Origin: an uncultured Pelagibacteraceae bacterium
Lineage (GTDB): Bacteria > Pseudomonadota > Alphaproteobacteria > Pelagibacterales > Pelagibacteraceae
Direction: 5' to 3'
NCBI GenBank assembly: GCA_902590295.1
Contig: CACIWH010000014.1
Coordinates: 1 to 9,585 of the forward strand
Length of the DNA stretch: 9,585 bases
This document shows, in pieces, positions 1 through 7,337 of this stretch (position 1 is the first letter of the stretch; every line of letters starts with the position of its first letter). The notes under the pieces were generated by a model. That model did not search any database and was not told the origin of the DNA. It was given only the letters and a program-made list of their open reading frames with translations. The position numbers were made by a program, and so were the translations under genes.

Positions 1-2
1 AA

Positions 3-911
3 CTTTTCTAATACAGTATTTAGGTTTAAACCAAGTTCTAAATTCTTATTGATTAAATCACTTAAAATTTTAGCATCCCTCACAGTCATATTAAATCCTT
101 GTCCAGCTAATGGATGAATTTTGTGCAAGGCATCTCCAAATGATAAAATATTTTTAAAAAAATAGTTTCGTGAGAGTGATAAATTAATTGAAAACGCTTG
201 TACTGTTTTAATTTTTTTAATTTTATAAAATCTATTAAACCGTTCAATCAATTTTATTATTTTTTGTTGATCTTTTATTAAGTCTTTGTCAAATACAGAA
301 AAGACAATTGATGTTTTTGTATTTGAGATAGGCAAAAAAGCTAAAGGCCCATATTTTGTGAAATATTGTTCAGCAGTATCATTTTTAAAATTTTGATGAT
401 TAAGAATTGCTGTAAACGCTTTACTATTATAGTCCTTAGTAATTTTTTTGCTAAAATATTTTTTAAATAAAAAATTATTTTGATCTGTGATAATTATAAT
501 TTCATAATTTCTTTTTTTTAAATCAAATATTATTTTGTGCTGAGGCTTTTTTATAATTTTAACAAGTTTATTATTTTTAATCTTAGTTTCTAATTTTTTA
601 TAAAATTTACTATAAGAAGTCATGTAAAATTTATTTTTATCTGATTTAAAATTTAGGAAACTTTCAAGACTCTCCCCTTTATACAAATTAATTTTTTTTA
701 TATTCCAGCAATGTTTCCTGTCTAAAATTTTTTCGCTTTCTAAAAAATCAATACTATGATTAGATAAACCTATGGTTCTAGAAGTTAATCTTGATAAATT
801 CTTGGTAATTTTATTGTTAGAGTAATATAAATCTACACTGATACCCTTATTAATCAAAATTTTAGATAAAACTAGTGTTGTTAAACTTTTTCCAATTAAG
901 CAAATAGTCAT
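3..911 (-). CDS. ubiH: UbiH-family FAD-dependent monooxygenase (ubiquinone biosynthesis hydroxylase), 3' end outside window
   Basis: I translated 303 codons from the ATG at 909-911; the frame is open to the left edge, so the C-terminus is missing. The family (UbiH/UbiF/VisC) hydroxylates the aromatic ring of ubiquinone precursors at the inner membrane. The clearest evidence is the second FAD-binding block at residues 259-275, reading GDALHKIHPLAGQGFNM, followed by a typical VRDAKIL helix. Residues 45-50 (RTIGLS) and 188-195 (YGPLAFLP) also match the family. The N-terminal dinucleotide-binding loop is eroded: only the first glycine of GxGxxG (G7) remains, with S9 and T12 in the other positions. 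The usual ADGxxS block appears as TDQNNF at 142-147. The gene is divergent from ftsK across a 56-base gap, and no clear ribosome binding site precedes it. The family is secure; which ring position it hydroxylates, and hence the exact symbol, is not. Confidence 0.78.
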   Translation of the reverse strand, partial: MTICLIGKSLTTLVLSKILINKGISVDLYYSNNKITKNLSRLTSRTIGLSNHSIDFLESEKILDRKHCWNIKKINLYKGESLESFLNFKSDKNKFYMTSYSKFYKKLETKIKNNKLVKIIKKPQHKIIFDLKKRNYEIIIITDQNNFLFKKYFSKKITKDYNSKAFTAILNHQNFKNDTAEQYFTKYGPLAFLPISNTKTSIVFSVFDKDLIKDQQKIIKLIERFNRFYKIKKIKTVQAFSINLSLSRNYFFKNILSFGDALHKIHPLAGQGFNMTVRDAKILSDLINKNLELGLNLNTVLEK

Positions 912-967
912 ATTTTTAATTTTAACAACAAATATTAAATGATACAAAGTGGTAATTTTGATTCTTT
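912..967. promoter_or_regulatory. Divergent intergenic region between ubiH-family gene and ftsK
   Basis: These 56 bases separate two genes transcribed away from each other, so both promoters are expected here or just inside the genes. The stretch is almost all A and T. On the plus strand a TTAACA at 922-927 and a GATACA at 941-946 resemble -35 and -10 boxes, but their 13-base spacing is too short to be convincing. No strong palindrome and no Shine-Dalgarno sequence before either start codon was seen. The promoter role is inferred from gene layout only. Confidence 0.4.
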
Positions 968-3037
968 ATGAATTTTAAAAGCATTATTCAAAAATTTGGG
1001 GATTTTGTCATAAAAAGAATGATTGAGTTTCTTGGTATTTTTATACTAATTTTTGCAATTTTAATCTTTATATCCCTAATAAGTTATAATCCAAGCGATC
1101 CTAATTTTATTTACCCTGAAAATCACGAAATAAAAAATATTTTAGGTATCAATGGAAGTATAAGCGCTGATTTTTTGTTACAATCTATTGGAATAATTTC
1201 TTACTTTTTACCAATTACTTTAATTTTTTTATCAGTGAAAATAATTTACACTAAAGATATAATTAAAATTGTAGACACTTTATTTTACATAATTTGTTAT
1301 TCTGTTATTGGTTCAATTTTTTTAGAACAATTTTATAAAGAAGCTTTTTTTCTAATAATTAACGGTAATGGTGGTTTTGTTGGTAATTATTTATACAACA
1401 AAATATTTTTTAAGATTGTAAACTTAAATACTCAAATATCTTTCTATTTAGAAATAGGTTTGTTTACAATTCTGTTTCTTTTAAGCATTAGCTTTAAAAT
1501 AAAGTGGTTATTTATTCTTCAAAATTTTTTTAAACGTAGAAAAGTAGATTATTCGGTTCAAAAAGAAGAATTTAAAAAACAGGAGTTTATTAAGCAAGAT
1601 ACTTTTCAGGAAACGTTTTCTTTTGATAAAAATGAAGAAACAATTGGGGTTAAAAGAAAAAATTTTAATCTACCAAAACTTGACTTATTAGAACAACCAA
1701 AATTAAAAAATAAAAAAAACACATTAAGAAGTGACATAAACGAAGATTTTCTCGAAAAAATTTTATTAGACTTTGGTGTGGAGGGAAAAATAAAAAAAAT
1801 TAGTTCTGGTCCGGTGGTGACTTTAAATGAATTTGAACCCGCGGCTGGTGTAAAAGTCTCTAAAATTATAAATTTATCGGATGACATAGCTAGAAATACT
1901 AGTTCAGAATCAGCAAGAATTTCTGTAATTCCAGGGTCGAGTTCAGTTGGTATTGAATTACCAAATTTAGAGAGAGACAATGTTTCTTTAAAAGAAATTC
2001 TTAATAGCTCTAAGTTTAATAACAAAGACTTAGTTCTACCAATTGCACTAGGAAAAAATATTTCTGGACAGCCTATTATAGGAGATTTGTATTCAATGCC
2101 TCACTTATTGATTGCAGGAACAACTGGGTCAGGTAAATCAGTATGTATAAATACTATCTTGTTATCTCTTTTATATAGGCACAAGCCAGATTTATGTAAA
2201 TTTATTTTGATTGATCCGAAGATGCTTGAGCTTTCAACATATGAGGGAATACCACATCTATTGTGTCCTGTTATCACAGAAGCAAAAAAAGCAGCAACTG
2301 TTTTGGGTTGGGTAGTTAAAGAGATGGAAAATAGATATAAATTAATGACAAAAGTTGGGGTAAGAAATATCGGAGGATATAATTCGAAACATAAACTACC
2401 AATGCCCTATATAGTAGTAATCGTTGATGAAATGTCAGATTTAATGTTGGTAGCAGGAAAAGATATTGAAAACTATATTCAAAAACTATCCCAAATGGCC
2501 AGAGCTGCAGGCATTCATATAATTATGGCTACTCAGAGACCAAGTGTCGATGTTATAACTGGAACAATTAAAGCGAACTTTCCTACTAGAGTTTCATTTC
2601 AAGTCTCCTCAAAAATCGATAGCAGAACAATTCTTGGAGAACAAGGTGCAGAACAACTTTTAGGAAAAGGTGACATGTTATACATGTCTTCTGCAAATAG
2701 GATAACCAGAATACATGCTCCATTTGTGTCTGAAAATGAAATTGAAAAAGTTAATAATTTTTTGAGGTCACAAGGTGATCCTGAATATGTTGATGAAATA
2801 TTAAATCTATCAGATGAGAAGGATAAGTCCTTATCTGGGGATGAAAATAGCGGTCAATTGGATGATTTATATGAGACAGCACTTCAAATTATAAAGTCTG
2901 AGAAAAAAGCATCTACATCGTTTTTACAAAGAAAACTTCAGATTGGATATAATAGAGCAGCCAGAATAATTGATATGATGGAAGAAAAAGGTATTGTGAG
3001 TAAAGCAAATCATGTTGGAAAAAGAGAAGTTCTTTGA
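968..3037 (+). CDS. ftsK: FtsK/SpoIIIE-family septal DNA translocase
   Basis: The 689-residue protein pumps DNA through the closing division septum and helps resolve chromosome dimers at the terminus. Four hydrophobic segments lie at about residues 20-40, 70-93, 103-121 and 157-184 and anchor it in the inner membrane. A short charged linker (about 188-255) leads to the alpha subdomain (about 258-335, with SGPVVT, PAAGVKVS and VGIELPN). The RecA-like motor has Walker A GTTGSGKS at 384-391 and Walker B IVVIVDE at 482-488. The tail at about 633-689 is the winged-helix gamma domain (FLQRKLQIGYNRAARIID and terminal GKREVL) that reads KOPS DNA signals in known homologues. It is much shorter than E. 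coli FtsK (about 1,330 residues) because the linker is short. The stop codon overlaps the next gene's ATG by one base (TGATG), so translation is probably coupled to lolA. Confidence 0.97.
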   Translation: MNFKSIIQKFGDFVIKRMIEFLGIFILIFAILIFISLISYNPSDPNFIYPENHEIKNILGINGSISADFLLQSIGIISYFLPITLIFLSVKIIYTKDIIKIVDTLFYIICYSVIGSIFLEQFYKEAFFLIINGNGGFVGNYLYNKIFFKIVNLNTQISFYLEIGLFTILFLLSISFKIKWLFILQNFFKRRKVDYSVQKEEFKKQEFIKQDTFQETFSFDKNEETIGVKRKNFNLPKLDLLEQPKLKNKKNTLRSDINEDFLEKILLDFGVEGKIKKISSGPVVTLNEFEPAAGVKVSKIINLSDDIARNTSSESARISVIPGSSSVGIELPNLERDNVSLKEILNSSKFNNKDLVLPIALGKNISGQPIIGDLYSMPHLLIAGTTGSGKSVCINTILLSLLYRHKPDLCKFILIDPKMLELSTYEGIPHLLCPVITEAKKAATVLGWVVKEMENRYKLMTKVGVRNIGGYNSKHKLPMPYIVVIVDEMSDLMLVAGKDIENYIQKLSQMARAAGIHIIMATQRPSVDVITGTIKANFPTRVSFQVSSKIDSRTILGEQGAEQLLGKGDMLYMSSANRITRIHAPFVSENEIEKVNNFLRSQGDPEYVDEILNLSDEKDKSLSGDENSGQLDDLYETALQIIKSEKKASTSFLQRKLQIGYNRAARIIDMMEEKGIVSKANHVGKREVL

Positions 3038-3588
3038 TGAAAGTCTTAATTATATCTTTGTCAATTTTTCTTATAATATTTTCGAAAGCCTATTCTGAAA
3101 TTACTAAACAAATAGTAAACACTTTAGAAAAATCAAATAATTATAGTTTTAAATTTATACAAAAAATAAATGAAAAAAAAGAAACAGGAGATTGTATTTT
3201 AGTATTTGATAGAAAAATAAATTGTAAATACGATAATTCAGGTAAGATTCTTATTTCAGATGGAAAAAATTTGATTGTTAAATATAAAAATTCAAATATC
3301 CCGAATTTTTATAAATTGGAAAATACGACTTTTTATAGACTACTAGATAAACAATTTTTAATTGACCAACTTAAAGAAAATAATGTCAGAAGTGAGAATG
3401 ATATCCTTTTTGTTGATTTAAATTATCAAAATACTGATATAAAAATTTTTTTCGACAAAAAAAAATTGTATCTTAAAGGTTGGCAAACTATAGATATTTA
3501 TAATAATTCTGTATTCACTGAAATAAAAATTAAAAAAATAAACGAAAATGTCAGTGAAGAATTATTTAATATAAAAAAATTTAATTAA
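3037..3588 (+). CDS. lolA: Outer-membrane lipoprotein carrier protein LolA (periplasmic chaperone)
   Basis: The 183-residue protein matches the LolA family, which carries lipoproteins across the periplasm from the inner-membrane LolCDE complex to the outer membrane. Residues 1-20 form a signal peptide: K2, a hydrophobic core, then AYS before E21. The mature part shows family features: FKFIQK near 38-43, a GDCILVFDRKINCKY stretch at 51-65, LISDGKNLIV at 72-81 and the FYRLLD segment at 99-104. Cysteines 53 and 63 could form a disulfide in the periplasm. I chose ATG 3037, which overlaps the ftsK stop as TGATG; a TTG three bases earlier is possible but less likely. The ftsK-lolA order is common in alphaproteobacteria. 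Its stop overlaps the stop of the convergent acetyltransferase gene by four bases. Confidence 0.88.
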   Translation: MKVLIISLSIFLIIFSKAYSEITKQIVNTLEKSNNYSFKFIQKINEKKETGDCILVFDRKINCKYDNSGKILISDGKNLIVKYKNSNIPNFYKLENTTFYRLLDKQFLIDQLKENNVRSENDILFVDLNYQNTDIKIFFDKKKLYLKGWQTIDIYNNSVFTEIKIKKINENVSEELFNIKKFN

Positions 3589-4094
3589 CTATCTAATATA
3601 TTAATGTTTTCTTTTTTAAAAACAGTCATTCCTCTTGCTATATAATTTTTTAAAGCATTAGGATGATCTAGAGTACATGTATGTAGCCAAACTCTTCTAA
3701 TGTTTCTTTGAAAAGATTTTCTAATTGCTTCACTTAAAGCATAACCACCAATTCCTTTTCCTATATATTCCTCTAACAAACCAAAATAAGAAATTTCAGT
3801 TTCTCTTAATTCGGGGTTGTATAACAATTCAAAGAAGCCAAGTAATTCTTCAGACTCACAGATAATATAAGTCTCCAGGTTTTTATTTGAAATGTAGTTA
3901 ATCCATTTTTCATCTGACCAACTAAGTCTATCTATCCATCTATGTTTTTTTCCTACCTGTTTATAAAAAAATTTATTTAATTGAAAATCAGGCCTAATTT
4001 TTTTAACTATGTATTTGCTGTTATTGATCAAGTTAGTTTTAAGATTTTTTAAGTCCTTTAATTCTAGAAAATTTCTTTGGACGGGAATCATCAT
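3585..4094 (-). CDS. GNAT-family N-acetyltransferase
   Basis: The 169-residue protein has the acetyl-CoA-binding core of the GNAT superfamily. Strand 4 is ETEISYFGLL (98-107), followed by the pyrophosphate loop EYIGKGIGGYAL (109-120). VWLHTC (135-140) forms the next strand, and a DHPNALKNYIARGM segment (143-156) matches the usual N-x-x-A-x-x-x-Y-x-x-x-G-F/M motif B. The N-terminal third (1-70) is less conserved and may form the acceptor site. The acceptor cannot be told from sequence: it could be a small molecule, an antibiotic-like amine or a protein N-terminus. It is the last gene of the minus-strand cluster. Its ATG overlaps the stop of the HIT gene (ATGA), and its stop overlaps the lolA stop. 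A second ATG directly follows the first, so the protein may start one residue later. Confidence 0.85.
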   Translation of the reverse strand: MMIPVQRNFLELKDLKNLKTNLINNSKYIVKKIRPDFQLNKFFYKQVGKKHRWIDRLSWSDEKWINYISNKNLETYIICESEELLGFFELLYNPELRETEISYFGLLEEYIGKGIGGYALSEAIRKSFQRNIRRVWLHTCTLDHPNALKNYIARGMTVFKKENINILDS

Positions 4095-4456
4095 TGAACC
4101 ATTTTACCAACTTTTTCACCACCAAAAAGATGAAAATGTAAGTGAGGTACTTCTTGTCCACCATTTTCATCTATGTTTGCTAGTGCTCTATAGCCTTTTC
4201 CCGTATCAGAAGAAATCTGTAATTTTTTTGCAACCTTATTAATACCTTTAATCAATCCTAAAATCTCTTTTTCAGAAGCCTTGGAAGCAAAATCATCTAA
4301 ATTGATAAATTTACCTTTTGGTATAACTAAGGCGTGAATTTTCTTTTGAGGATTAATATCATAAAACGATAAGATGTATTCGTCTTCATAAATTTTTTTA
4401 CAAGGTATTTCCCCTCTTAAAATCTTTGCAAATATATTCTTATCATCGTATGTCAT
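4091..4456 (-). CDS. HIT-family (HINT-like) nucleotide-binding hydrolase
   Basis: The 121-residue protein is a complete histidine-triad protein of the Hint/HinT type. The signature HLHFHLF lies at 105-111, with H107 the expected nucleophile that attacks nucleoside phosphoramidates or AMP-lysine-type substrates. The N-terminus has the usual IFAKILRGEIPCKKIYED (8-25), then FYDINPQKKIHALVIPK (31-47) and an N-x-G-x-x-x-G-Q-E-V-P-H-L-H run typical of the group. Length agrees with bacterial HinT. It overlaps the upstream small membrane protein gene and the downstream acetyltransferase gene by four bases each (ATGA in both cases), which suggests translational coupling. The physiological substrate of bacterial HinT proteins is not settled, and nothing here ties it to histidine synthesis beyond co-transcription. 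Confidence 0.93.
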   Translation of the reverse strand: MTYDDKNIFAKILRGEIPCKKIYEDEYILSFYDINPQKKIHALVIPKGKFINLDDFASKASEKEILGLIKGINKVAKKLQISSDTGKGYRALANIDENGGQEVPHLHFHLFGGEKVGKMVQ

Positions 4457-4797
4457 TTTATAATATTAATTTCATTGATAATGCTTACTATTTTCTGTCC
4501 TCTCACTACTGCGTTTACGTAAGCACATTCATAATATGCAAATGAACTTTCCTCTGCTATTTGTTTTAGTTCTAAACACTTAGAGCTATTCGCTACATAT
4601 AAATGTTCTTTCAACTCTGGTGGATCTCCTAAATACATCATAAGTGCAATAACTTGATCTTCTCTCTCAAAATCGCTTTTTTCCTCAATTTCAGCAACTC
4701 TATCCTCAACCCCAATTTCAAATTCTGTAAAAGCAACATAACCTTTATAAATTATGAAAGCCAAAACTAAATAAAAAACTAATTTTATTTTCCCCAT
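4453..4797 (-). CDS. Small membrane-anchored protein of unknown function
   Basis: I do not recognise this 114-residue protein. Residues 5-17 are strongly hydrophobic (LVFYLVLAFIIY region) behind two lysines and fit either an uncleaved anchor or a signal peptide without a clear cleavage site. The rest is soluble and acidic near the membrane (EIGVEDRVAEIEEKSDFERED, about 27-47), then holds two cysteines, C74 and C91, within a predicted helical part (SKCLELKQIAEESSFAYYEC), so a periplasmic disulfide is possible. It begins five bases after the hisE stop and ends in a four-base ATGA overlap with the HIT gene, so it is a real member of the cluster rather than a chance frame. The gene could act in the envelope; no function is proposed. 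Confidence 0.75.
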   Translation of the reverse strand: MGKIKLVFYLVLAFIIYKGYVAFTEFEIGVEDRVAEIEEKSDFEREDQVIALMMYLGDPPELKEHLYVANSSKCLELKQIAEESSFAYYECAYVNAVVRGQKIVSIINEINIIK

Positions 4798-4802
4798 AAT
4801 TT

Positions 4803-5075
4803 TTATTTTCTTCTACCCTCTAGTTCGGACATTACATCTTCTATTTTAATATTATTAGACTCTAGATACATAATTAAATGATAAAAAACATCTGCAGCCT
4901 CGTGAATTTTATTACTGTCTTTATCAACAGATTCGATTAGTTCATTGATTTCCTCAATAACCTTTTCTTTACTTAAATTTTTATCATTCAATAATTTATT
5001 AGTGTAAGAACCATCGACAGGAGTCTGTTTTCGCTGTCTTGCAAGATTAATTAAGTCTTCTAAGACATTTAGCAT
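4803..5075 (-). CDS. hisE: Phosphoribosyl-ATP pyrophosphohydrolase HisE
   Basis: HisE performs the second step of histidine synthesis, splitting phosphoribosyl-ATP to phosphoribosyl-AMP and pyrophosphate in the cytoplasm. The 90-residue protein is a stand-alone HisE (not fused to HisI) and belongs to the all-alpha MazG-like fold. Key features are GSYTNKLL (22-29), the metal-binding EEINE (41-45) and the second acidic pair ExxD at E59 and D62 in HEAADVFYHLIMYL (58-71), with a typical C-terminal DVMSELEGRR. Only one base separates it from the hisF stop. No convincing ribosome binding site is visible before its ATG, so it is probably translated by coupling. The partner enzyme HisI is not in this window. 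Confidence 0.95.
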   Translation of the reverse strand: MLNVLEDLINLARQRKQTPVDGSYTNKLLNDKNLSKEKVIEEINELIESVDKDSNKIHEAADVFYHLIMYLESNNIKIEDVMSELEGRRK

Positions 5076-5076
5076 T

Positions 5077-5832
5077 CTAAATTCTAACAGGAATTCCTTT
5101 TGAATCCAAATATTCCTTTGCTTCTTTTATAGAATGTTTTCCATAGTGAAATATTGAGGCTGCAAGGACAGCGCTTGCTTTTCCCAATTTTATACCCTCA
5201 ACTAAATGATTGAGATTACCAACTCCCCCGGATGCAATCACTGGTATATTTACCATGGAAGATATTTTTGACATTAATTCAATATCATAACCAACTTGTG
5301 TACCATCTCTATCCATAGAGGTGACTAATAATTCTCCAGCACCACATTCTTCCATTTTTTTTGCATACACTATTGCGTCTATGCCAGTGCTGTTTCTTCC
5401 CCCATGGGTAAATATTTCCCAGTTTTTTCCATTTTTCTTTGCATCTATTGCAACAACAATGCATTGGGAGCCAAATTTTTTTGAACTATCGATAACTACT
5501 TTAGAATTTTGAACAGCTGCTGTGTTGATTGATACTTTGTCAGCACCACAGTTAAGCAGCTTATTAATATCTTCTATACTTCTTATTCCTCCCCCTACAG
5601 TTAAAGGAACAAAACATTTTTTGGAAGTTTTTTTTACTACTTCATATATTGTGTCTCTATTTTCATTTGAGGCTGTAATATCTAAAAAACAAATTTCATC
5701 TGCCCCGCCATCACTATAAATTTTCGCTTGTTCGACCGGATCACCTGCATCCTTTAAGTCGACAAAGTTTATACCCTTTACAACGCGCCCATTTTTTACA
5801 TCTAAACAAGGTATTATCCGATTTTTAAGCAT
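5077..5832 (-). CDS. hisF: Imidazole glycerol phosphate synthase, cyclase subunit HisF
   Basis: HisF forms a complex with the glutaminase HisH. It uses the ammonia HisH releases to turn PRFAR into imidazole glycerol phosphate and AICAR, the branch to purine synthesis. The 251-residue protein is a full-length beta/alpha barrel. Both catalytic aspartates are present at the canonical numbers: D11 in [15 protein letters not shown] (6-20) and D130 in VVAIDAKK (126-133). Phosphate-binding loops appear as VGGGIRS (79-85) and ASGGVGN (200-206), and TSMDRDGT lies at 171-178. Its start overlaps the hisA end by eight bases, and its TAG stop lies one base before hisE. Nothing looks damaged. Confidence 0.98.
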   Translation of the reverse strand: MLKNRIIPCLDVKNGRVVKGINFVDLKDAGDPVEQAKIYSDGGADEICFLDITASNENRDTIYEVVKKTSKKCFVPLTVGGGIRSIEDINKLLNCGADKVSINTAAVQNSKVVIDSSKKFGSQCIVVAIDAKKNGKNWEIFTHGGRNSTGIDAIVYAKKMEECGAGELLVTSMDRDGTQVGYDIELMSKISSMVNIPVIASGGVGNLNHLVEGIKLGKASAVLAASIFHYGKHSIKEAKEYLDSKGIPVRI

Positions 5833-6541
5833 CTTCTTTAACTAAATCCTCTAGTTTAATATCACCATCATAAATAGCTTTACCAACTATTATACCTTCT
5901 ATATTCACCATGTTCTTTGCTTTTTTGACATCATTAATCGATGAAACTCCGCCCGAGATTATAACCGGGCAATTAGAAATACTTGCAACTTTTGATGTTT
6001 CATCAAAATTTGGGCTTTCTTTAGTTCCATCTCTATTAATATCTGTAAAAATTAGTCTACTGACACCATAATCATTTACTTCTTTTAAAAATTCTAATGT
6101 AGATTTAGTTGAGTTTTCTTTCCATCCAGACACCGAAAGTTTACCATCCTTTGCATCTAAACCAAGAGCAATCTTTCCAGGAAATTTTAAACAAGTATCC
6201 TTTAAAAAATTTTTGTCTTTAATAGCTGCACTTCCCAGAATAACTTTTTCCACACCGACATCTAGATATTTTTGAACACTTTCAAAATTTCTAATACCTC
6301 CGCCTATCTCTATTTTGAGATTAGACTTTTTTACAATCTCTTGAATAATATCAAGGTTGACTGTCCTACCAGTTAAAGCTCCATCCAAATCAACAATATG
6401 TAGGTTTTTAAATCCATGATCTTTGTAGCTGATAGCCTGATTTACTGGAGAATTATCGTATACTGTTTTATTTACAAAATCACCTTTAACTAATCGTACA
6501 CATTTTTCGTCTTTGATATCTATTGCTGGAAAAATTTTCAT
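5825..6541 (-). CDS. hisA: Phosphoribosylformimino-AICAR-phosphate isomerase HisA
   Basis: HisA catalyses the Amadori-type isomerisation of ProFAR to PRFAR, the substrate of HisF. The 238-residue protein is a beta/alpha barrel homologous to HisF. The general base D8 lies in [14 protein letters not shown] (4-17) and the general acid D129 in LGLDAKDG (126-133). Phosphate loops are EIGGGIRN (78-85) and ISGGVSS (around 194-201), and FTDINRDGT spans 165-173. The ATG overlaps the stop of the preceding polysaccharide-lyase-like gene (ATGA), and the 3' end overlaps hisF by eight bases. The presence of FTDINRDGT and the short N-terminus separate it from HisF. It lies two genes downstream of hisH, where alphaproteobacteria usually have hisH-hisA adjacent. 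Confidence 0.97.
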   Translation of the reverse strand: MKIFPAIDIKDEKCVRLVKGDFVNKTVYDNSPVNQAISYKDHGFKNLHIVDLDGALTGRTVNLDIIQEIVKKSNLKIEIGGGIRNFESVQKYLDVGVEKVILGSAAIKDKNFLKDTCLKFPGKIALGLDAKDGKLSVSGWKENSTKSTLEFLKEVNDYGVSRLIFTDINRDGTKESPNFDETSKVASISNCPVIISGGVSSINDVKKAKNMVNIEGIIVGKAIYDGDIKLEDLVKEDA

Positions 6542-7335
6542 CTTAAATCTTTTGTAACATCCTCTCTATTTTTACCTGTTCTAATCTCATCGAAATACAC
6601 AATCTGTTTTGGTGTATTATTGTCGAACACTCTTACTCTGTATAAGCCAAATTTAAAATAAACTGCCCCTTTCCTTTTTGTTGGGCCTTTATAATCTAAT
6701 TTAATTTTATCATTTGCCCATATTTTCATATATCCATCATCTTTTTCAGACCACTTAACATTGATTAATATATCATTCCATTTTCCATAAGCTTCATATC
6801 TAGTTAATAACTGCGTAGCAAAACCAGCTGGAACTCTGACCATATTACTAACCCAATAGCCCCCTAAATTTTCTCTTGCTGTATTAAAAAACATCCAAGG
6901 TGGATTTTTTTCGTCTCCATATTTCTTATCTTGAGAGTGAAATTGGCCTATATATACTCTGACTGGTGCAACTTCTTTAAATTCTCTAGGAAAGTAAATT
7001 GACCATGCATACCACCATTCACCCCCTCTAAATAACTTCTTTCCATGAAGTTCGTGTCTTTCTCTTTTTAATTCACAATCATTCCAACCTTTTGAATTCT
7101 TTTGGCAATCACCACCTCTTATTTCAAATCTTAATGATTTTTGCCCCAATCTAACAGGATGACCATCAGTTTTGTCTACAATTTTAACACCATAATCTTT
7201 AAATTGTCCAAACTCATTCATTGATTTGAAATAACTATTTCCAGAAACAACATCTTTGGGTAATTCCATTGCAAAACTTAGATTAAAATAAAAGATGGTA
7301 AATAATATTGTAAGAATTTCTAAGGTTTTTTTCAC
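6538..7335 (-). CDS. Exported polysaccharide-lyase-like (heparin lyase I / PF14099-type jelly-roll) protein
   Basis: The 265-residue protein carries a signal peptide at 1-22 (KK, hydrophobic core, SFA before M23) and a body that resembles the polysaccharide lyase family with a concanavalin-like beta sandwich. Matching blocks are SLRFEIRGGD (67-76), ELKRERHEL (88-96), EWWYAWSIYFP (106-116), YIGQFHSQ (128-135), WNDILINVKWSEKDDGYMKIW (about 187-206) and KFGLYRV (228-234), ending in YFDEIRTG (247-254). The conserved RER, QFH and lysine/tyrosine residues would fit a substrate cleft. C77 and C87 could pair in the periplasm. It starts with GTG: there is no in-frame ATG or TTG between it and an upstream stop, and the signal peptide begins right there. 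It sits between hisH (two-base gap) and hisA (four-base overlap). Substrate and activity are unknown; the fold is fairly secure from motifs, but lyase activity is inferred. Confidence 0.78.
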   Translation of the reverse strand: MKKTLEILTILFTIFYFNLSFAMELPKDVVSGNSYFKSMNEFGQFKDYGVKIVDKTDGHPVRLGQKSLRFEIRGGDCQKNSKGWNDCELKRERHELHGKKLFRGGEWWYAWSIYFPREFKEVAPVRVYIGQFHSQDKKYGDEKNPPWMFFNTARENLGGYWVSNMVRVPAGFATQLLTRYEAYGKWNDILINVKWSEKDDGYMKIWANDKIKLDYKGPTKRKGAVYFKFGLYRVRVFDNNTPKQIVYFDEIRTGKNREDVTKDLR

Positions 7336-7337
7336 AA

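Noticed and set aside
1606..2025. 139-codon open frame antisense to ftsK
   Set aside because: It lies wholly inside the conserved ftsK alpha-domain region on the other strand, has no recognisable motif and fits a chance frame.
3034..3036. TTG as the lolA start codon
   Set aside because: The ATG that follows directly overlaps the ftsK stop as TGATG, a common coupling arrangement, and begins the signal peptide equally well.
4009..4242. 77-codon plus-strand open frame across the GNAT and HIT genes
   Set aside because: Both minus-strand genes are clear family members with intact motifs; the frame is their complement.
5321..5719. Two plus-strand open frames of 63 and 65 codons within hisF
   Set aside because: They are shadows of hisF, which has every catalytic residue and full length.
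5077..6541. hisA and hisF as a recent duplication or fusion
   Set aside because: Their similarity reflects the ancient shared barrel fold; each has its own family motifs and stop codon, and the eight-base overlap is in different frames.
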